Of a stretch of 64,000 nucleotides of DNA, positions 51,540 to 59,960 are shown one piece after another. Numbering within the stretch: the stretch's first letter is position 1; the number at the start of each line of letters is the position of its first letter. The translations under genes and the position numbers were made by a program. The DNA lies in assembly GCA_026874595.1 (NCBI GenBank), contig CM049316.1, positions 51,469,676-51,533,675 on the forward strand. The letters run 5' to 3'. The notes beneath the pieces were generated by a model. The model saw nothing but the letters and a program-made list of their open reading frames with translations. It was not told the DNA's origin and made no database searches. The stretch is from Sipunculus nudus. Lineage: Eukaryota; Annelida; Sipuncula; Golfingiida; Sipunculidae.

Positions 51540-51725
51540 GAGTTTTTAGCTCAGCTGACTATCAGTCTTCTGAGCTATATTCGTGGTCCATTGTCTATCA
51601 TCAGTCCTTCCTGTCATCCATCCATAAGACCGGCAAGTTTTGACACTGTTGAACCTACAAATTGGAAATTCAATATACAGTTAAATGTCCCTATGTTCTC
51701 CTATCAAACACAAAACTGGATGTCT
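51540..51725 (+). repeat. Fragment of palindrome-headed dispersed repeat
   Basis: It begins TTTTTAGCTCAGCTGACTAT, continues CAGTCTTCTGAGCTATA and then CGTGGTCCATTGTC, followed by pyrimidine-rich TCC repeats and a GTTGAACCTA-like segment. Its head matches the repeats at 51,974, 55,412, 56,493 and 62,979. Head and complement (AGCTGACT...AGTC.TCTGAGCT) can form a hairpin. Confidence 0.7.
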
Positions 51726-51733
51726 ATTAATTA

Positions 51734-51945
51734 GGGTCAGATTTATCAGCCCACACCCGCCCAGCACAAAAAAACCTCAACCTGCTACCACCCTGCAGGT
51801 GTGAAGATCTGCCCCCCCCCCCCCCCCCCCCCCAGCTGTAGTAGAAATCTTGACCCGCTTTTACCCTGCACATCTTGCATTCAGCCCACCCCCGCAATTG
51901 TATCCCACTTTGCAGCCCACATTCAGCCCGCACTCACTAGTTAAT
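51734..51945. repeat. CCCGCC-rich low-complexity segment with poly-C tract
   Basis: CAGCCCACACCCGCCCAGC-like words recur on both sides of an uninterrupted C22 run (51812-51833). A 68-aa minus-strand frame with a Gly run comes from this tract and is not a gene. Similar CCTGC/CCCGCC wording recurs at 54,450-54,600. Confidence 0.75.
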
Positions 51946-51973
51946 AAAGATGCAAATGAATCTTCATAATATT

Positions 51974-53487
51974 TTTAGCTCAGCTGACTTTAAGTCATCT
52001 CAGCTATAGCGATCACCCTTTGTCCGGTGGCCGAAAAACCTCCGGCTGTCCTTCTGTCCATCCGTTAACAGGGCACAAATTGTAACCGTTAGACCTAGAA
52101 ACTTTACTGTACATCTAGGGAGCTCTTCGGCAAATCTTCTTGGAAACCTGAAATTAGGTCATGGTGACCTATATTTTATGACCTTTGGGCCAAAACAAGA
52201 TTTTTTAGCATCAGACAGTCAGATGGGCACAAATTGAATCATTAAAGCCTAGAATCCTCCAACGTGACATTTAGGGAAGTCCTAGGCATATCTCTTTGGA
52301 AACCTGAAATTAGGTCAGGGTGACCTATATTTTGTGACTTTCAGTCCGAAAACATGATTTCAAGCACCCTGTATGTCAGATGGGGACAAATCATATATGT
52401 GAGGCCTAGAATCTTCTAGCTCAATATCCTGGGAGTTTCTAGGCAATTTTTCTTGGAAGCCAGAAATTAGGTCATGATGACCTATATTTTGTGACCTATG
52501 GGCAAAAAACATGATTTTGAGCACCCAGACAGTCAAATAGTATCCATTAGGCCTAGAATTCTCCAACATGACATTAAGGGAGATCCTAGTCAAATGTCCT
52601 TAGAAACCTGAAATTAGGTCATGTTGACCTACTTTTGTTGACCCAACAGGCTGAAAACAGGATTTTGAGCACCCAGAAAGTCAGGCAGGGCACACATTGT
52701 ATTTGTTAAGCCTAGAATCTTTCAATGTAACATTCCGAGACATCCTTGGCAAATGTCTGTAGACATCATGACCTATATTTTGCGATCTTTAGGAAAAGAA
52801 GTCATATAAGGACCCAGACAGTCAGTCAGGGCACACATTTTATCTGTTAGGCCTAGAATCTTCTAATGTAACATTCTGAGACATCCTTGGCCAGTGTCCT
52901 TGGAAAACTGAAATTAGGTCACCATGACCTATATTTTGAAACCTATCAGAAAAGATATGATATAAGCACCCAGACAGTCAGACAGGGCACAAATTGTATC
53001 CATTAGGCCTAGCATCTTTTAACATAAAATTCAGTGAGGCCCTAGTCAAGTGTCCTTGGAAACCTGAAATTAGGTCATAGTGACCTATATTTTGTGACCT
53101 ATGGGCTGAAAAATGGTTTTGCGCACCCAGACAGACAAGGCACAAATTTTATCCATTAGACCTAGACTCTTCTAAAATGGCATTCAGGGAAATCCTTGGT
53201 GATTCTCCTTGGAAACCTAAATTGGATAATGGTGACCTATATTCTGCTAGCTATGGACAGGGTACAAATTGTATATATTTTTTTTGGAACCCTCTATTGT
53301 GAAATCCAGGGGGGTCCTGGGCAGGTCTCCTATAAATCCTGAAATTTTTATTTTCTGTTCAATTTTTCAACACTGTAACTTTAGCCATAGGCTATTCTCA
53401 CAGACAATATATAACATTAATAAAAAAAACATTAGCACCTAGTCAAAATTAGCTGAGCGTCATGGCCCATGGGCCACTTGTTTTTCA
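51974..53487 (+). mobile_element. Palindrome-headed dispersed repeat with ~150-bp tandem units
   Basis: The 5' end is TTTTTAGCTCAGCTGACTTT plus an AAGTCATCTCAGCTATAG complement; the 3' end is TTAGCTGAGCG, then TCATGGCCCATGGGCCACTT and GTTTTT. GCTCAGCT at the start is inverted as AGCTGAGC at the end, suggesting short terminal inverted repeats. The interior is about eight tandem units of roughly 145-157 bp, each with AGGTCAnnnTGACCTATATTTTGTGACC, CACCCAGACAGTCAG, GGGCACAAATTGTATC, and TTAGGCCTAGAATC. No protein is encoded, so it is non-autonomous. The family is unnamed here; comparable repeats are, to my knowledge, common in bivalves. Confidence 0.75.
52156..53086. promoter_or_regulatory. Six perfect AGGTCAnnnTGACCT sites
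   Basis: Perfect inverted AGGTCA repeats with 3-bp spacing lie at 52156-52170, 52312-52326, 52469-52483, 52616-52630, 52916-52930 and 53072-53086. Half sites (TGACCT alone) remain at about 52,769 and 53,233, where two further units have decayed. AGGTCAnnnTGACCT is the consensus of estrogen-receptor-type nuclear receptor elements. The sites belong to the repeat unit, so they arose by amplification; whether any protein binds them is unknown. Confidence 0.7.
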
Positions 53488-54159
53488 TAACACCGTGTTG
53501 ATGATGCATAATTGTAAAAAGCTGAATGAATACTGTATCATAGGGACTGTGAACAGAATTACAATATTGTACTGGTGGAATATAAATTTTCTAAGTTTTG
53601 AGAATATTAAAAAAAATGCAGGGACCATGCACTAGTTTGAATTTTGTACAAATGTACCAGGCAAAAGTGTTGTATATTAAGACTGTTTTTATCACTGTAG
53701 GCCTATACTTGTAGCCAGTCTGAGATATTACATAACATGACTGAGGGTAGAGTACTAGGATTATACCTGTGATCTTATATAAGTCACTGCATGGGGTGCA
53801 TCTGGCTCTGTCACCAGCTGGATATAGCTTTACCTGATTCACAAAGACAGGTATGCTATCACCATGGATGAGCCAAAGAGAACTGGTTAGAGGACTGCAT
53901 TGGCATAGCAGGATAAGATAAAGAGCATGGCACTCATTTGATATCTATTCTTGTGTAAACAACCATGACATAGAGCTGACTCCCTCTGAAGTTCCATAGA
54001 CTTCCCCCTTCAGCTAATTAGCTGATCATCACTGAACAGGATTGACCTCTTTGTCAAATGAAGGGTGTGAACTTTGGTGAGCAAGTACTGTCCTCTAGCT
54101 GTGTGAACTGTGGAGGGTATGCCACATTTATAATGATATCATCAGGAATGTGAACTCAT
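53488..54159. other. Intronic, no exon recognised
   Basis: Roughly 670 bp of unique-looking sequence without a recognisable exon, RNA gene or repeat family. The 83-aa minus-strand frame starting at 53,842 has no known motif. Confidence 0.5.
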
Positions 54160-54300
54160 TCTCTTTCTCTCTCTCTTGCTCTCTCTCATATAAAGTTTAT
54201 TGCATCAACATTTTTAGTCTCTCTTATATATAAAGTTCATGGCATCAACATTTTTACTCTCTTGAGTCTCTCTCGCACACATATATATATAGAATATTAT
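54160..54300. repeat. CT-rich microsatellite with ~45-bp tandem duplication
   Basis: CT runs alternate with two copies of a unit reading CATATAAAGTTTATTGCATC then AACATTTTTAG, and close with a CACA/TATATA tail. Confidence 0.8.
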
Positions 54301-54449
54301 ATACACATGGTCACATATATGCAAACTAACTCGTACAAAGAAATATGATTTATGTAAAACAGTCTTTTAATAGATGGAACACATGAAGAAATACATCACA
54401 TATAGCAACTTATTGGCCCACAAGAACCTGCAAAATTATTTATGCAACC

Positions 54450-54605
54450 CTTCCTGCCCCGCCCTTCTCAGCATTTGCCTGCCCTGCAGTAAAAAAATGG
54501 GACCACCCACCCTGCAAAATCATTAAATCCGGCCTGCGGGGCCTGCAGGGCCGTACAGGTTGCAGGCCCCTGCGACGTGCGGGGTAGGTTGATGCTCGCG
54601 CAGGG
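54450..54605. repeat. CCTGC/GCAGG-rich low-complexity segment
   Basis: GC-rich words such as CCTGCAGGGCC and CCTGCGGGGCCTGC repeat. Wording resembles 51,734-51,945. No gene. Confidence 0.5.
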
Positions 54606-54614
54606 CTCTAGTGT

Positions 54615-55400
54615 CTATGACTTTTCTTCAAGAAAATAAGGAAAAACTTCAATTTTTTATATTAAACTCACACAGACAGACCAACAAATCAATTTTGTGT
54701 GCCTTTGCCCTTGTGTGTCTTTTTCCTTGTGTGGCGTTTTTCCCTTGTGTGGCTTTTGTTTTTCCCTTGTGTCGCTTTTTGTTCCTTGTGTGGCTTTTTC
54801 AAAAGTGTACTAACAAATCTCCCTAATGTTACCTTTCACTTATGAACCCTTGTGTCATTGACTCAAGATAATTTGCAGATGGCATGCTCATAAAAATTCT
54901 GGCATAACTAAAGGCCTCTGATCAGCTCAAATTACTCTGTAGATGGCACAACGTGACTGTTTTGTACAACATTGATGGGACAGACATGGACATCTTGGAT
55001 CCTACAGGGATCATGACGGACAAAATCTCTGTGTGGCTTTTATACAAGTTGGGCTAAAAAGATGCACAAGGCTGTTCTGTACTGAAAAAAAACCCTCCGC
55101 CTTGTGTGTTGTAGGAGTTAAGGACTGCCTAGTGTCAAAACCACTCATCTGTTTTTCTTCATATTTACCATAAATTTTCCATTATATAGTTCCTATCAAC
55201 ATGCCAGAAATTAGGTCAGTCTTACGTAATTTATGGTTATGGGCCCAAACATAATGCACTGTGTAAAAAAATGAGGATAGACATTTAATCACCACAATAA
55301 ATGTTAAAGCTAGGGGCTTGTTTTCAGGGATATAAATATAAAATTGGAAGCTTAAATTTTGCTCAATTTCGACCATGGCACATTTCTTTCTTGTAAGTAC
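54615..55400 (+). repeat. Copy of the AAGGAAAAAC...ACCATGGCAC dispersed repeat, interrupted by a minisatellite
   Basis: The segment opens with AAATAAGGAAAAACTTCAAT and closes with TTATGGGCCCAAACATAATG and TTTCGACCATGGCACATTTC, both landmarks of the longer copies at 59,961 and 62,992. Between them, at about 54,695-54,800, is a minisatellite of about 20 bp based on CTTGTGTGGCTTTTTCC, which encodes a meaningless CVAFFP-like repeat. Confidence 0.65.
54695..54800. repeat. CTTGTGTGGCTTTTTCC minisatellite
   Basis: Five to six imperfect units of CCTTGTGTGGC plus a T-rich spacer of variable length, nested in the dispersed repeat at 54,615-55,400. Confidence 0.85.
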
Positions 55401-55411
55401 ATTTGATTAAT

Positions 55412-55620
55412 TTTTAGCTCAGCTGATTGAAGGTAAACTGAGGTGTAGGAATTGTGCTTTGTCCTTAGTGCTTAGCATCCGGGCGTAAGTTAGCAGGGCA
55501 CAAATCGTAACCCCTGGACCTAGAAACTTCTTATTGAATATCCAGGGAGGTCAATAAAAATCTCCCTGGAACCCTGAAATTAGGTCAGTAGGTATCCCCC
55601 AGAATAATTAAAAATTTGAT
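55412..55620 (+). repeat. Truncated palindrome-headed repeat
   Basis: TTTTTAGCTCAGCTGATTGA, then GCAGGGCACAAATCGTAACC, GGACCTAGAAACTTC, and CCCTGAAATTAGGTCAGTAG: the head and first tandem unit of the 51,974-53,487 element, cut off before the inverted AGGTCA site is completed. Confidence 0.65.
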
Positions 55621-56490
55621 ACAAAACCTCCAGTATCTTGATAATTAATGCATGGATTGCCATAAATATTGCCTTGAATATTGACCTTGACTAATTTTGT
55701 CAGTTCCATAAAAATGGTTTGGCCACCTGCATTTTTTCTCTTTTTTTAAAGATTTTTTTTGCTATTTTTGCGACCTTCAAATGACAGCGGCAATCATGCC
55801 TGTTTCTCAGCTGTGGTTTCACCTAGTGTCCTGAAACTTGGTATGTTTATGAACATGACTAGTTCCTTCAGTTGCAGAAGACTGGTGGTTCCACCTGAAT
55901 TTTTTTCTACGATCAAATTACAGCAATGTCAGTACAGTTGGTCCTGCTTTATTGTATATCGTATAATTGTATATCCCATTTAACTGTATAAAATAATGAA
56001 ATTGAAAACCAAAACCTTTTCCTATGTCTTCTTAATATAATTCTGTTTTTATGAATATCTGTTAAATGTATATATCAGATAATTGTTTAGTAAAATCTGT
56101 CCATCATGCATGAAAATCTGGTATATTCATATGCAACAACGGTCTCTCTGTCTCTCGGACTACTGACTGTCTGGTGTGCTAATTACCCTTTGATATTGCT
56201 CTCCCGGCAGGTTTGAAGGGTTACCTCCTGGACCACTGACTATCCTTTCTTCTAATTAGCAATTGATATGACTAGAGCCACCAGCTCTATTGGTTTCCCT
56301 GCTTGATTACATGCTTGATTAAATGTGTGTTTGATGAGTTAACTCTACAAGTGCCTCCCGGACAAACTGTCACAGTGTAGGTTGCATTATAATCACTGGA
56401 TACGCTATAAACCATACGCATTACCTGTACTATCAATCAGTGAAAGTGTTTTATAATTCATACTAATATCGGTGAGGAAAACTGTATCGA
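55621..56490. repeat. Degenerate GGTGGnnCCACCT-type repeat, then unique intronic sequence
   Basis: Up to about 55,905 the wording (TGACCTTGAC, GTTTGGCCACCTGCATTTTT, CTGAAACTTGGTATG, ACTGGTGGTTCCACCTG) is a decayed version of the 278-bp family at 56,830. From about 56,150 to 56,290 a unit of roughly 80 bp with GGACnACTGACT and CTAATTA is repeated once. The rest is featureless. The 74-aa frame at 55,759-55,983 is not a gene. Confidence 0.45.
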
Positions 56491-56492
56491 TT

Positions 56493-56815
56493 CATTTTTA
56501 GCTCAGCTGACTTGAAGTCATCTGAGCTATAGTCGTTGTTATTGTGAGCTATTGTCCGTTGTCCGTCCTTCTGTCTGTCCGTTAGACTGGCACATTTTGA
56601 ATCTGTTTGACCTATGAATCCAAAATTCGGCAAACTGTTAGATGTCCCCAAGATCTCCCACCAAACCATAAACTGGGTCACTGGGACTTTGTTCCTTCGA
56701 GAAATTAAGGAAAAACATCAAATTTCCATTAAAAACCTATTTTCACACTTCAGGACTGCCTAATATCAAAACCACTTACCTGTTTTTCCTAATATTACCA
56801 GAAGTAAACTCCTTT
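56493..56815 (+). repeat. Palindrome-headed dispersed repeat, short copy
   Basis: It starts TTTTTAGCTCAGCTGACTTG, then AAGTCATCTGAGCTATAG, a GTCCGT/TGTCTGTC run, CCAAAATTCGGCAAACTGTT, GATGTCCCCAAGATCTCC, AAATTAAGGAAAAAC and CACACTTCAGGACTGCCTAA. It is collinear with 59,961-60,250 and 62,992-63,270 but stops near 56,815. Confidence 0.75.
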
Positions 56816-56829
56816 ATATTTCCTATTTC

Positions 56830-57990
56830 TCTACCCAGTGTCCATTTGTGCATCTGTTTCCACACATAACCCACATATCTCGGGAACCGTTTGACTGATA
56901 AGGCTAAAAATTTTGCACAAATGTAACCCTTTGATAGCACTATAACATTCACTAAAAATGTTGGCGCCACCTGCAACCATTTTTGCACTTATCCATCTGT
57001 TCATCTGCCTTGGGATAATATCAATCATATCTCTGCATTGGTTGGATTTATCAACCTGAAATTTTGCAAGTTCATACATCCTGGACAGCTTTCTCTATTT
57101 TATGAGAGGTGGCGCCAACTACGTTTATGCTGCAGACATCCAAGCTCAAATTGCGGGAGCAGTTTGACTGATTGGGCCAAAATTTTGCATGTGTATAGAT
57201 GTCACATAGCTTTTTATCATACGCAAGATTGGTGGCACCACCTGCAACCATTTTTGCACAGCGTCCGTCTGTTTGTCTGCCGTGGGCTAAAATCACTCAT
57301 ATCTCAGCAGTGGTTTGACAAATCTGCCTAAAATTGTGCACATTTATACATCTTGGATAGTTTTCTGGATTTTGTGGCAGGTGGCGCCACCTACATATAT
57401 GTTTATGCTGCAGACATCTAGGCCTATATCTTAGGACTGGTTTGCTGTATCCTCCTGAAATATTGCCTGTGTTTAGATCTCACATAGCTTTTTATCATAC
57501 ACAAAACTGGAGGCGCCACCTGCAACCATTTTTGCACAGCATCCATCTGTTTGTCTGCCCTGGGCTAAAATCACTCATATCTCAGTAGTGGTGTGACTTG
57601 TCTGCCTAAAATTTTGCATATTTATACATGTTTAATAGCTTTCTTGATTTTGTGGCAGGTGGTGCCACCTATATTTATGTTTACGCTGCAGACATTCAGG
57701 CTTATATCTCAGGACTGGTTTGACATCCCCCTGAAATTTTGCATGTGTATAGATTGCACATAGCTCTTAATCATGCACAAGATTGTTGACGCCACCTGCC
57801 ACCATTTTTCTGCACAGCGTCCTTCTGTTTGTCTGCTGTGGGATAAAATCACTCATATACAAGTAGTGGTTTGACTTATCTGCCTAAAATTTTGCTTATG
57901 TATACAACGTGGACAGCTTTCTGGATTTTGTGGTAGGTGGCGCAACCTACATACACATTTCGGCTGCAGACATCCATGCTAATATGCAAC
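56830..57990. repeat. 278-bp tandem repeat with GGTGGCGCCACC core
   Basis: About four units. TTGTCTGCC recurs at 57273, 57551 and 57829 (exactly 278 bp each time), and a related TCATCTGCC is near 57,001. Each unit contains two related halves of about 139 bp: both read TCATATCTCAG, TGGTTTGAC, C.TAAAATTTTGCAT, TATACAT or TATAGAT, ATAGCTTT and end in GGTGGCGCCACCT. The core is a perfect 12-bp palindrome in the best copies (near 57,380). Several 70-97 aa frames on both strands are by-products. The same family, with a 277-bp period, occurs at 42,150-42,660. Confidence 0.85.
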
Positions 57991-58099
57991 ACACCTCACT
58001 CTGTTTCCCCTTGCCACTCAATCAATGCCTACCACTCTGATTTTGGGGGATACACATTGTTGTTTTTCGACTACCTGTATTCTAGTTTCTTAAAGTAAT

Positions 58100-58350
58100 G
58101 GGCCAAACCTTAATGGACTAAAAAAAATCAGGAAAAAAATTTACTCACTTAACATGAACATTTTTGAAGCTTTAGACTATAATTCCAAGTATATAAATTT
58201 GTTTAAATAAGATTCAATTGTATACCCAAGGTTAGATCTGAATTTTGTAATTTTTTTAAGTTATTAGCATAAAAATAAAATCAGTACCTTAAATGTTGCC
58301 CAACTTTGACCATGGCACTTTTTTTTACTGTGAGTACTGTTTATAAAATT
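58100..58350 (+). repeat. Fragment of the ACCATGGCAC dispersed repeat
   Basis: It shares AATCAGGAAA, TTTACTCACTTAACA, GATTCAATTGTATACCCAA, AGTACCTTAAATGTTGCCCA and TTTGACCATGGCACTTTTTT with 60,350-60,570 and 61,050-61,260. Ends not defined. Confidence 0.65.
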
Positions 58351-58853
58351 GTCACAGCATGTAAATGTGAGTGTTTAATTTGTTTAAATCTGAAATTTGA
58401 ATATAAAAGATTGAAAATTAGGCCAGTAATTGATTTTTTTCTTGGGGCTCTATTATAGTCACTTGCTTTTGTGCAGATACAGGCAGCCCATTCCTGGTCA
58501 CTGAAGGTGATCTATGCCAGGGTTCCTGATTTGTTACAGTCACTCAGGGAGATATTGTTTTCACTGTATTTCCTTATTAGTAATACTGTTTCCTCTCCAA
58601 TATAAAAATTTTTCATGGAGTTATCCAGAAGATGCCATATTGTGTTAATGTAGCATTTTTTAAGAAATCAATTTTCTATTAAATTATTTCAACAAATTAA
58701 AATATATTAAACCCATCAGTATGCATAAATTTATTAAATATGAAGCAAATAATGGATGAATAAAGGCACAGTTGAGAAACCTGAATCTAATTTTTTTAGA
58801 TATTTATTGTTTTGCAAAATTAAAAGATATATTTCTCTGGTAAAAAATAGATA
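58351..58853. other. Intronic, no exon recognised
   Basis: About 500 bp of AT-rich sequence between two repeats with no recognisable exon or element. Confidence 0.5.
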
Positions 58854-58855
58854 TA

Positions 58856-59632
58856 CAGTCCAACCAGCTGTAAAATGCAGGCACCTGGCTATTATGACCA
58901 CTAGATATCAGCACCTTTCGAAATTCTTATATATTATCTACAGATAAAAGCTATGAAGTATGACCACCTGGCTATTACGGATTATGGGCAGTTTTTCCTG
59001 ACCAAAGTGACATATTACTTATTAATTGACCTGCCTAATTATTATATTCACCTAGTGATTATTGGGACCCTAAGCCTACCCTGGGCCTGGAGCCCCAAGC
59101 AGACAATGTGGCTGGCTCACACGACCTATTAATCCAGAGGAATGAAGGTTCCCCAAAAGTTAATCTTTGATCCGTGCCCCTGTGAACTGTCTTTGATCTA
59201 TTCAGTGCATTATATAAAAGGCTTTATTACAAAGAGTGGATAATCTATGATGTTCCTAACAAGCAAGTGATGTCGTTCATTTGAGCACATTCATCGTGTC
59301 AGAAGAACCTCTATAAATATGAGTACGTAGAGTACCTTCTAATCAACTGTGTGCAAATTTATTTGATTTATCTACACATCAAATTACACATATATAAGTA
59401 CATGTACATTTGTGTGTTATTATAAGATACATGTAACACCAAGATCGTTCCCTTCTGCAAATATGTATTTATTTATAGTCATAAAGGTGTTCTAATATGT
59501 ATATTTCTGTCATACATGTAATCTAGATTTGTGCAGTTTCTTAATGTTCAGAACCTGTCAATTATGACCACCTGTCAATTACGACCACTTGTGCCCAGTC
59601 CCTTGGGTGGTCACATTAGACAGGTTCGACTG
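58856..59632. mobile_element. pogo/Tc1-mariner-like MITE, 777 bp
   Basis: The left end CAGTCCAACCAG and the inverted right end CAGTCGAACCTG agree at 10 of 12 positions. Both are flanked by TA (58854-58855 and 59633-59634), the target duplication typical of Tc1/mariner elements. Subterminal TATTATGACCACT and ATTATGACCACCTG/ATTACGACCACTTG motifs, and TGACCACCTGGCTATTACGG inside, are typical wording of pogo-type ends. No transposase frame is present; the 63-aa frame overlapping the left end is not one. It is a non-autonomous element that would need a transposase from elsewhere. Confidence 0.85.
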
Positions 59633-59913
59633 TACATTTGTACATATCGCACAAGATCGAGATTTATGATGATGCAATTTAGAATTATGAATAAAATTTT
59701 ATATTCTTAATATGTTATATTGGAAATGCATAGTAATATAAACTTAAAATAAAAAAAAAATTTGATGCGATAAAAAATGAAAATCTGATACAAACATTTG
59801 TTAATTATTTTCCTGCCTCAGCAGAATTGGAGATCAGGCTTTTTTTGCCCTATATGTTTATGCAGAAGTGTAGTTAATCCCATCATCCATGTAACTCCCA
59901 TCATTCCACCATA

Positions 59914-59942
59914 CCCCCCCCCCCTCCCCCCCCCCCCCCCCC
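59914..59942. repeat. Poly-C tracts
   Basis: C11 (59914-59924), one T, then C17 (59926-59942), immediately before the head of the dispersed repeat at 59,961. The 74-aa plus and 85-aa minus frames here are by-products. Confidence 0.9.
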
Positions 59943-59960
59943 TCCACGACACCACCACAC

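Noticed and set aside
56831-57331. Overlapping 70-97 aa frames on both strands
   Set aside because: They lie within the 278-bp tandem repeat and recur with it; not genes.
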